Positions 1 to 5,802 of a stretch of 5,802 nucleotides of DNA are shown piece after piece. A program made the position numbers and the translations under genes. This DNA is from an uncultured Clostridia bacterium (GTDB lineage: Bacteria > Bacillota > Clostridia > Lachnospirales > CAG-274), in the NCBI GenBank assembly GCA_946630405.1, contig CAMOYW010000081.1:1-5802 (forward strand), read 5' to 3'. The notes below the pieces were generated by a model. The model did no database searches and was not told the DNA's origin. It saw only the letters and a program-made list of their open reading frames with translations. Within the stretch, counting starts at the first letter, position 1. Every line of letters starts with the position of its first letter.

Positions 1-729
1 CATTGCTATGGTAAGATCAAACTTCTTTTCGATCTCCTTCTTCTCATATTCAAGTTCGCCTGCCGACTGTGCAAGACCTATAAGCCGGTCTACATCTATA
101 TATCTTTCTATATCATCGGCAAGTCTGTCCACCCTCGCCTTGAAATCTTCTATATTGTCGGGTGTGACAAGCCCTATATCACGGCTTTCAAAAAGATCCT
201 CGTCTATATTGGGTAAGTATCCAAGCGGAACAACGCCCAGATCGAGAGCTATATAGCTCACCACATCATAAAATGCCGCGGGAAGTCTGTTGAATATAAT
301 ACCCGCAATACCGCTTTCTTCTCTGTAGGTGACAAAGCCTTTTAAAACGGCACCTATGGAATTGAGCATACCCTTGCAATCAAGCACAAGGATAACGGGT
401 GTCTTTGTTTCAAGGGCAATATCATAGCTTGACGCTCTGTCACTGAATGCAAGCCCGTCGTAATAGCCCATAACGCCCTCGATAACATTTATATCAGCAT
501 CACTTTCGTCTATAAGGCGGCATATCTCGTCCTTACTTGTAAAGAATCCGTCAAGATTGCTTGCCGCTTCTCCCGTGATAGACCTGTGAAGCATGGTATC
601 TACATAGTCGGGACCGCATTTATAGCTCTTAACTTTGAGACCTTTATCCATTATAACTTTAAGAAGCGCACATGTGATGGATGTTTTTCCGCTTCCGCTC
701 GATGTTGCCGCAAGCATAACTCTTGCCAT
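1..729 (-). CDS. cbiA: Cobyrinic acid a,c-diamide synthase, partial (N-terminal 243 residues)
   Basis: This cytoplasmic enzyme of cobalamin synthesis uses ATP and glutamine to amidate the a and c side chains of (cob)yrinic acid. The reading frame is open from the ATG at 729 to the window edge, giving 243 residues of a protein that is usually about 450 long. What is visible is the ATP-binding, dethiobiotin-synthetase-like domain. It begins MARVMLAATSSGSGKTS, a P-loop with Lys15. YKCGPDYVD at 36-44 and SNLDGF at 57-62 match the family signature (K-x-G-P-D-Y-I-D, then N-L-D). EGVMGYYDG at 84-92 is the conserved acidic and glycine motif. The C-terminal glutamine amidotransferase domain lies beyond the left edge and cannot be checked. 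The gene follows the CbiJ-E-T fusion after 12 bp and has a strong Shine-Dalgarno sequence, so the two are probably co-transcribed. CobB and CobQ are related families, but the motifs favour CbiA/CobB-type diamide synthase. Confidence 0.93.
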   Translation of the reverse strand, partial: MARVMLAATSSGSGKTSITCALLKVIMDKGLKVKSYKCGPDYVDTMLHRSITGEAASNLDGFFTSKDEICRLIDESDADINVIEGVMGYYDGLAFSDRASSYDIALETKTPVILVLDCKGMLNSIGAVLKGFVTYREESGIAGIIFNRLPAAFYDVVSYIALDLGVVPLGYLPNIDEDLFESRDIGLVTPDNIEDFKARVDRLADDIERYIDVDRLIGLAQSAGELEYEKKEIEKKFDLTIAM

Positions 730-736
730 ACAATTA

Positions 737-743
737 CCCCCTT
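737..743 (-). promoter_or_regulatory. Ribosome binding site of cbiA
   Basis: On the minus strand AAGGGGG lies 7 bases before the cbiA ATG at 729. It overlaps the TAA stop codon (742-744) of the upstream fusion gene. This layout supports the chosen start and suggests that ribosomes finishing the fusion gene could re-initiate on cbiA. Confidence 0.75.
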
Positions 744-2715
744 AATCCTCGGTGATTATTTTAGCCTCATCCGAGTTATTCCCCGATATTATAAATACGG
801 GATCGTTATTTTTAAGCTGTGTACTGTCTTCAAGTATCTTCCCTTTAGTGACGGATACCTGACATATCTGCAGGCCTTCAAGGCTGAAATCCTTAAACAC
901 ACGCATAAGATCGAATACATTTTCAAGGGTGTGAGCCGTTGCCACAATACGCATAGGCTTACCCTTTTCCATAAGTTCCTTTATAATGCGCTTGAGACTT
1001 CCTCCCGTTCCTCCTATATAAACGGCATCGGGTGCGGGAAGTGCAAGCATGGTGTCCTTTGCATCTCCTTCTATTACTTTAACGTTATGCAAATTGAATT
1101 TATGTATATTGGAATACAATATATTTAACGAACTCGGTCTTTGCTCCAAAGCGTATACGATACCGTGATCGAGCTGGAAGCCTACCTCTACGGCAACAGA
1201 ACCCGTGCCCGCACCTACGGCATACACTATTGAGCCGCTTTTAAGCTCCAACTTACTTATAACGCAAGCTCTTACCTCACTGGTAAGCATGCTCACACTC
1301 TCTCCTCTTATGAACTCCTTATCGTTAAGACCGATGGAAAGAGGTTTGCCGAAACTGTTGTTTTCTATATAGACAGTTGAAAGTGTGGGAAACTTGACTT
1401 TTATTAACTCCTCGGGATAACCCGACACTATTTTTTCATCATCATAGGTCAAATTTGAACCCACGCATATACGAAGCTTTTCAAGTCCGTTTCTAACAAG
1501 GCTTTTAAAGAAATCGTTAAGTATCCTTCCATCCTCGGGTAATATGAAAAGCTGTCTGTTTTCGGAGGCGGCAGTTACCATATCCTCAACGGAAAGGGAA
1601 GAGCCTGCGACCTTAATACCGTCCCATGAGATATTGAGCCTTGATGCAAGATAGGAAACAGAGGAAACTCCCTGAATACATCTGACTTCTACATCAAGTT
1701 CCTCCAAAAGCTCACGAAGTTCCTTTGCTTCATCGCAAAGTGTTATATCCCCGTTAAATGCCACGCATATATCAGTAGCTTCACCCGAACATATCTGCTC
1801 GTATGCTTCTCTTGCCGAAGAAAAAACCTTGACTTCTTTTCCCGTAAGTTCAAGAGAGCGTATCGCCCTCTCCTCGCCTACCAAAAGTTCACATTTTTCT
1901 ATTGCTTTGGCTCCGCCCACGCAAAGGTAATCACTACCTCCGGGACCGACACCTACTATCGTTATATTGCGCTTAACGGCACTTTCAGTTATGAGTGACC
2001 AAACCGCCTCAACGGTCAGCCCGTCCTCTTCGGCATTTTTGACCACCACAAGAGTTGCGTTATTGACTAAGCACGCCTCTTCTTTTATAAGTATATCCTG
2101 CGCATTTTCACTTGTGATAAGATACTTGATATTAAATTTACGAATAAGTTCCGAAACCGAATCAAGTGTATAAGGCGGAGAGTCTACTGCTATATTGTCT
2201 CTTGAAAAGCCTACCGCAACTGCCGCGGAAATTGCTTTTTCATCGGGCATAAGTCTTATAAATGCCCTCTGTTCCATGGCAGATATATCCGAATACACGG
2301 GTAACTCGGAAGTTCCCGTTGTCAATAAAACATTACCCTTATTTCTGTTTACTATCCTAACGGCATGCTTTGCATTGTCTGCATATATACATGAATGTTC
2401 GGGCTTTAACTCAGAACCTATCATGCGAACATACCTTACCCTCGAAGTCTTGGATATAAGCTTGATATCTTTGGAGATCTCACTGTCCTCGGGTGAGGCA
2501 TCTATCACAAAATCGGGTCTTACCGATGCAATACGTGCCGCGACCGAAACGGGATCGAACTCGTCCGAAAAAAGCATGGTATTGGAAGCAGAGCGTATTT
2601 TAAATTGATTTGTACCGAGGATAAAAACATCCGTCATAAAACGGCTATCCTTTGAGCACCTTTTTACAAGTTCAGCTCCGTCCTCGGTGGCGGTAAAAAT
2701 TATTAGCTTTATCAT
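742..2715 (-). CDS. Three-domain corrin enzyme: CbiJ-like reductase, CbiE-like and CbiT-like methyltransferases
   Basis: This cytoplasmic protein probably performs three consecutive steps of the anaerobic cobalamin pathway: reduction of cobalt-precorrin-6A, C5 methylation, and C15 methylation with decarboxylation. Residues 1 to about 247 resemble CbiJ/CobK, with GNVLLTTGTSEL at 127-138 and an AFIRLMP segment at 151-157. Residues 250 to about 450 resemble CbiE: ITIVGVGPGGSDYL at 251-264 is the methylase entry motif, QGVSSVSYLASRL at 348-360 matches P-G-x-S-S, and NLTYDDEKI follows at 421-429. Residues about 455-657 resemble CbiT: KEFIRGE at 466-472, EVRA at 480-483, the SAM loop VGAGTGSVAVE at 500-510, and YIGGTGG at 566-572. 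The start is taken as ATG at 2715, because GAGGTG sits 6 bases upstream and overlaps the in-frame GTG at 2724. It is the first gene after a strong promoter, with cbiA next. Several signature residues are altered in every domain, so activity is inferred, not certain. CbiET fusions (CobL) are well known; the CbiJ extension is less common. Confidence 0.88.
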   Translation of the reverse strand: MIKLIIFTATEDGAELVKRCSKDSRFMTDVFILGTNQFKIRSASNTMLFSDEFDPVSVAARIASVRPDFVIDASPEDSEISKDIKLISKTSRVRYVRMIGSELKPEHSCIYADNAKHAVRIVNRNKGNVLLTTGTSELPVYSDISAMEQRAFIRLMPDEKAISAAVAVGFSRDNIAVDSPPYTLDSVSELIRKFNIKYLITSENAQDILIKEEACLVNNATLVVVKNAEEDGLTVEAVWSLITESAVKRNITIVGVGPGGSDYLCVGGAKAIEKCELLVGEERAIRSLELTGKEVKVFSSAREAYEQICSGEATDICVAFNGDITLCDEAKELRELLEELDVEVRCIQGVSSVSYLASRLNISWDGIKVAGSSLSVEDMVTAASENRQLFILPEDGRILNDFFKSLVRNGLEKLRICVGSNLTYDDEKIVSGYPEELIKVKFPTLSTVYIENNSFGKPLSIGLNDKEFIRGESVSMLTSEVRACVISKLELKSGSIVYAVGAGTGSVAVEVGFQLDHGIVYALEQRPSSLNILYSNIHKFNLHNVKVIEGDAKDTMLALPAPDAVYIGGTGGSLKRIIKELMEKGKPMRIVATAHTLENVFDLMRVFKDFSLEGLQICQVSVTKGKILEDSTQLKNNDPVFIISGNNSDEAKIITED

Positions 2716-2721
2716 AAAACA

Positions 2722-2727
2722 CACCTC
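2722..2727 (-). promoter_or_regulatory. Ribosome binding site deciding the fusion gene start
   Basis: On the minus strand GAGGTG is followed by 6 bases and then ATG at 2715. An in-frame GTG at 2724 would add three residues but lies inside this Shine-Dalgarno sequence, with no better site upstream of it. The ATG at 2715 is therefore preferred. Confidence 0.8.
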
Positions 2728-2740
2728 ATAATTTAGCTAT

Positions 2741-2769
2741 ATTATAATAAATTTTTACACAATAGTCAA
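2741..2769 (-). promoter_or_regulatory. Sigma-A type promoter of the corrin operon
   Basis: Reading the minus strand, TTGACT (2769-2764) is separated by exactly 17 bases from a perfect TATAAT (2746-2741). Transcription would start near 2734. That leaves a leader of about 19 bases before the ATG at 2715, just enough for the ribosome binding site. Such a short leader has no room for a cobalamin riboswitch. The start site is predicted from spacing, not measured. Confidence 0.8.
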
Positions 2770-2799
2770 GCATCATCAAAAAAATAATGGTAAATTTAT

Positions 2800-2845
2800 A
2801 CATAAACAGCGTCAATATATGCGGTTTATTTTGTTGTTTATGTTG
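2800..2845. repeat. GTTTAT-type inverted and direct repeats in the divergent spacer, possible operator
   Basis: CATAAACA at 2801-2808 and TGTTTATG at 2835-2842 are perfect inverted copies, and the pairing extends one base outward on each side (2800 with 2843). A direct near-copy is also present: GTTTATTTTG at 2824-2833 and GTTTATGTTG at 2836-2845 match at 9 of 10 positions with a 12-base period. The last copy overlaps the -35 box of the rightward promoter. A regulator bound here could control the pectinesterase gene, and perhaps the corrin operon. The spacer is AT-rich, so chance similarity is a real alternative. Confidence 0.35.
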
Positions 2846-2871
2846 ACATTTTATTACAGTTTTGTTACAAT
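2843..2871 (+). promoter_or_regulatory. Sigma-A type promoter of the pectinesterase gene
   Basis: TTGACA at 2843-2848 is a perfect -35 box. After 17 bases comes TACAAT at 2866-2871, preceded by TG at 2863-2864, which makes an extended -10 element. Transcription should start near 2878, giving a leader of about 35 bases. The -35 box abuts the GTTTAT-type repeats, so a repressor or activator could act there. Confidence 0.8.
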
Positions 2872-2900
2872 AAAAAAAGGCATACAGCCAAAAAATTATA

Positions 2901-2907
2901 AGGAGGG
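2901..2907 (+). promoter_or_regulatory. Ribosome binding site of the pectinesterase gene
   Basis: AGGAGGG lies 5 bases before the ATG at 2913. It is a full match to the anti-Shine-Dalgarno sequence and fixes the start, which is followed directly by a typical signal peptide. Confidence 0.85.
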
Positions 2908-2912
2908 TAAAT

Positions 2913-5802
2913 ATGAAGCTGAAAAACAAGCTTTTAAGCTCATTGCTTGCACTCACCATGTGTACGGGTGCGATAATGAGCTCATCCGTTTCATCTGCCT
3001 TTGCCGCAGGCGATAAGGTAGATGTGTGGGATTTCGGCGGCGTGCAGCAGGCTGACGGAAATGGTGTCTCTTATGATAACCATATAGACACAACATTCCT
3101 CGACAATCTTACCGCTGTCGGAGATGAGACCGCCGGAGCAAACAAAGGAAAATTCCTTGATGCAGGTGATGTTGACTTTAACGGAGTTACGGTAAACGCC
3201 GTTAAAAACGACAGACTTTATTACCTTATAAGCGAAGACGGAACTTCCTCAACAGGTAAAAGAAGTGCGGGAGTACAGGGTAAGGCAACCAAAGCATACG
3301 ACGACGGCTACACCGCTAACGGTATGTACTATGCAAACGGTTCGGGCGGCGAGGCAAGGCGTTGTATCACGATCCCCGATCTTAACGAAAACGATGTGGT
3401 AAGAGTATACACCGGTCCTTCAAACACGACCGATACAGGTGTTGAATTCACATACCTCGGTTCTACAGGTACACAGCACGATGAATATGTGGTACCGGGT
3501 GGTGAACAGCACATCGTAAACTTCGTTGCAAACTATGCGGGAAGCTACAAAGTTTGGTTCGATGCCACCACAAACGCAGGTAAACCCACAGTAAACAGAG
3601 TGATGCGTTTCCCCGCAACAAAGGTAACGGGTACTATCAACAAGAATTCTCTTACAGTGCCCACAGATGCAAAAGTTGCTTTTGAGAATCAGACCACGGG
3701 CGTACTTACATACGCAACCAGCAAACCGGGCTTTACAAGTTATGATGTAGATCTTGCCCCCGGCTACAGCTACAAGGCTATGATCAAAAACGCTTCGGGC
3801 ATAGGCTTTACAAATGATACCAAGAGCTTTTCGGTAGAAGCATCCGAGATAGCTACGGGTAAGACCGCTAACCTCGATATGGAGGAAAAGAACCTCTATA
3901 CAGCAAGCGGAAATATTATCATACCCGCCACCGCTCCTGCCGAATATTTCAACAAGGCAAAGCTCAACTTCGTTCCCGACCCCGCCACTAAGGCAGACAC
4001 GGTAGTTGCGACCGTAACTACTCCCGCTTCGGGAGCCTTCACTTATACAGCTACACTTGAGCCCGATATAGATTATACGGCTGAATTTGAAAACATCAAC
4101 GATTTTGAAGTTTCCGACGGTGCTTCTATCAATAACAACAAAGACGTTGACCACAACATAACGTTATCCGCAAAGACAGTTTACACGGTAAGCGGTAACT
4201 TTGTGGGAAACAACGGTGCAGAGGTCAGTAACCTTGCATTTACAAGACTTGACGATGGCTACACATATTTACCCGTTGAGCCCGCAGTCACAGGCTACAG
4301 CTTAGACCTCAGAGACGGTGAGTATTCGGTATCCGCCACAGTTACAGGCTATCACACAAATACACATGTGGTAGTAAACGGCAAGAATGTTACAAAAGAC
4401 ATATTCTTTGCTCCCGATACCGCTCCCACACCCGATGTACAATGGGCAAGCGATATATATGTAGGTTCAAACGAGGGTACATATCACTACGACACCGTAG
4501 GTGAAGCTCTTGCAGCCGCAAAAGCAATGAACCCCACAAGCGAAGAGCAAAGGATCACTATCCATATCGCTCCCGGTACATACAGAGAGCAGCTCACAGT
4601 TGAAACTCCCTACATCACACTTTTAGGCCCCGATAACGGTGAGGCAAAGCTTACATGGTACTACGGTATCGGTTATCAGTACTACAGCTGTGACAAGACC
4701 GGCTACTACAACGAAGAAAATGCAGTAGATAAATTCACAAAGGGCAAACCCGCAAAATGGGGCGTTGCCACCTATGTAAAGGCTGCCGCAACCGATTTTA
4801 AGGCAGAAAACATCACTTTTGAAAACTCCTTCAACAAGTATGTGACCGACGAAGAAGTTGCCGACGGCGTTGAAACAGACGGCTCAATGGCGTTTGTAAG
4901 AAAGCTCGGTGCCGATGTTCAGTCAAAGAAGGCGACCGAAAGAGCTACAGCTATCTGTGTGGAAGGTGACAGAGCCGAATTCAGAGATTGTGATTTCATA
5001 AGCTCACAAGATACACTTTACACAGGTAAGGTACACACCTACTTTAAAAACTGCTTTATAGAAGGCGGCACCGACTTTATGTTCGGTTCCGGTAACTCGG
5101 TATTCGACGCTTGCGAGCTTAGAGTATGCGGATACAGCGACGATACCACCGGTTCCTACCTTACAGCAGCTCGTAAAGATGAAATGAGCGACTATAAGGG
5201 CTACCTTTTCAGAAGCTGTGAAGTTACTCCCAACCTTGACAACAAAGAGTCCAAGTTCTTCTTCGGCAGACCTTGGGATGCAAATGCCACGGTTACTTTC
5301 CTTAACACCAAAACAACCAAGGATATAGAGGCTGAAGGTTGGACTTCCATGTCCGGTGTAAATCCCGAACAGGCAAACTTCAAGGAATTCAACACCACCA
5401 ATAACGGTGTCGCTTTGGATACATCTTCAAGAGTATCCGGCACCGTACTTACAAGCGGAGAAGCTTCCGCATACGATCCCACCGATTATTTCGGTTCATG
5501 GGTACCTACATTCTACGAGGAAGAAACTCTTCCCGTAACATTTGAGACCGCACCTTATCTTTCAAGCGACTGTGATGTTGCCGCTCCCGAAACGGGATAT
5601 GTAATGAACGTTAAGTATTCACTCGGTTCAAATGACGAAAACGACGCTTCTTTGATACAGTGGTACAGAGTTGACGATAACGGCAACGAAACACTTTTAC
5701 AGGTAAATTCATCCGCTTCAAATGAAGGCTACAAGATGGTGAAGGATGATATCGGCTACTTCATTAAAGCTACCGTAACTCCCATGCTTGTATCCGGTGC
5801 AG
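2913..5802 (+). CDS. Secreted multidomain pectin methylesterase (CE8 family), partial at the 3' end
   Basis: This exported enzyme should remove methyl esters from pectin homogalacturonan outside the cell, releasing methanol and exposing pectate to lyases. The frame is open for 963 codons to the window edge. Residues 1-31 form a signal peptide: basic start MKLKNK, hydrophobic core, and AFA-A as a likely signal peptidase I site. Residues 34 to about 236 form a beta-rich N-terminal domain starting with WDFGG at 39-43, like non-catalytic domains I recall from Clostridia pectinases. Three related modules span 238-502. The CE8 domain covers about 515-835: GTYRE at 555-559, QDTLY at 699-703 (Asp700, acid/base), GGTDFMFG at 718-725 (Asp721, nucleophile), and GRPW at 785-788 (Arg786). 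The catalytic trio is intact, although TDFMFG differs from the usual VDFIFG. From about 880 an Ig-like module of the AIR9/A9 kind begins (Trp917-Tyr-Arg). The C-terminus, which may carry further modules, a dockerin or a cell-wall anchor, is outside the window. Catalytic roles follow the Erwinia enzyme. Confidence 0.92.
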   Translation, partial: MKLKNKLLSSLLALTMCTGAIMSSSVSSAFAAGDKVDVWDFGGVQQADGNGVSYDNHIDTTFLDNLTAVGDETAGANKGKFLDAGDVDFNGVTVNAVKNDRLYYLISEDGTSSTGKRSAGVQGKATKAYDDGYTANGMYYANGSGGEARRCITIPDLNENDVVRVYTGPSNTTDTGVEFTYLGSTGTQHDEYVVPGGEQHIVNFVANYAGSYKVWFDATTNAGKPTVNRVMRFPATKVTGTINKNSLTVPTDAKVAFENQTTGVLTYATSKPGFTSYDVDLAPGYSYKAMIKNASGIGFTNDTKSFSVEASEIATGKTANLDMEEKNLYTASGNIIIPATAPAEYFNKAKLNFVPDPATKADTVVATVTTPASGAFTYTATLEPDIDYTAEFENINDFEVSDGASINNNKDVDHNITLSAKTVYTVSGNFVGNNGAEVSNLAFTRLDDGYTYLPVEPAVTGYSLDLRDGEYSVSATVTGYHTNTHVVVNGKNVTKDIFFAPDTAPTPDVQWASDIYVGSNEGTYHYDTVGEALAAAKAMNPTSEEQRITIHIAPGTYREQLTVETPYITLLGPDNGEAKLTWYYGIGYQYYSCDKTGYYNEENAVDKFTKGKPAKWGVATYVKAAATDFKAENITFENSFNKYVTDEEVADGVETDGSMAFVRKLGADVQSKKATERATAICVEGDRAEFRDCDFISSQDTLYTGKVHTYFKNCFIEGGTDFMFGSGNSVFDACELRVCGYSDDTTGSYLTAARKDEMSDYKGYLFRSCEVTPNLDNKESKFFFGRPWDANATVTFLNTKTTKDIEAEGWTSMSGVNPEQANFKEFNTTNNGVALDTSSRVSGTVLTSGEASAYDPTDYFGSWVPTFYEEETLPVTFETAPYLSSDCDVAAPETGYVMNVKYSLGSNDENDASLIQWYRVDDNGNETLLQVNSSASNEGYKMVKDDIGYFIKATVTPMLVSGA
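3624..4418 (+). repeat. Three tandem diverged beta-sandwich modules within the pectinesterase
   Basis: Within the protein, residues 238-327, 329-423 and 424-502 line up as three modules of about 80-95 residues. Shared landmarks are the opening strand (VTGTI, TASGNI, TVSGNF), a central strand (AKVAF, AKLNF, SNLAF), the segment YDVDLAPGYSY / YTATLEPDIDY / YSLDLRDGEYS, and a closing strand near the module end. The pattern resembles carboxypeptidase-regulatory-like or transthyretin-like folds, which often serve as spacers or binding modules in surface enzymes. They are diverged at the DNA level, so the duplication is old. Confidence 0.6.

Noticed and set aside
586..1128. A 180-codon open frame on the plus strand.
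   Set aside because: It crosses the cbiA start and the CbiT-like part of the fusion gene, both well supported on the minus strand. The translation shows no family motif.
2791..2798. Perfect palindrome TAAATTTA between the promoters.
   Set aside because: It is short and made only of A and T in an AT-rich spacer, so chance explains it.
2726..2959. A 77-codon minus-strand frame across the divergent spacer with hydrophobic segments.
   Set aside because: It covers both promoters and the pectinesterase start. The hydrophobic look comes from AT-rich DNA and the antisense of a signal peptide.
2955..2963. A lipobox-like LTMC at residues 14-17 of the pectinesterase signal peptide.
   Set aside because: Met just before Cys does not fit the usual lipobox (Gly, Ala or Ser expected), while AFA-A at 29-32 is a good signal peptidase I site. 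A secreted, non-lipid-anchored protein is more likely.
3420..4154. A 244-codon open frame on the minus strand, rich in Cys and Tyr.
   Set aside because: It lies wholly inside the pectinesterase gene on the opposite strand, has no recognisable domain or proper ribosome binding site, and its composition is what the antisense of that gene's codons would give.

Overview
The window looks like a piece of a Clostridia (Firmicutes) chromosome, most likely a gut or rumen Ruminococcaceae/Oscillospiraceae or Lachnospiraceae relative. The grounds are strong AGGAGG-type ribosome binding sites, two near-consensus sigma-A promoters in an AT-rich spacer, frequent ATA and AGA codons, anaerobic-route cobalamin genes, and a large secreted multidomain pectinesterase of a kind typical of plant-fibre degraders. 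The genus cannot be fixed from the sequence alone.

Layout: two divergent transcription units share one short spacer (2716-2912). Leftward (minus strand) runs a corrin-ring operon. Its first gene (742-2715) encodes a 657-residue fusion of CbiJ-like, CbiE-like and CbiT-like domains. It is followed after 12 bp by cbiA (cobyrinate a,c-diamide synthase), which runs off the left edge. Rightward (plus strand) one gene starts at 2913 and stays open to the right edge (963 codons seen). It encodes an exported protein with a signal peptide, an N-terminal beta-rich domain, three tandem beta-sandwich modules, a CE8 pectin methylesterase domain with its catalytic residues present, and the start of an Ig-like module.

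The corrin genes would convert cobalt-precorrin-6A to cobalt-precorrin-8 (reduction, C5 methylation, C15 methylation with decarboxylation), then amidate cobyrinic acid after the CbiC step, which is not in view. The pectinesterase would act outside the cell, removing methyl esters from pectin and releasing methanol. The two units are probably just neighbours.

The most unusual points are these. Each part of the corrin fusion departs from its family's signature motifs. The corrin operon starts from a near-perfect promoter with a leader too short for a cobalamin riboswitch. The divergent spacer holds a set of related GTTTAT-type repeats next to the pectinesterase -35 box. I found no RNA gene, mobile element, CRISPR array or clear terminator, and no convincing sign of a wholly new system.
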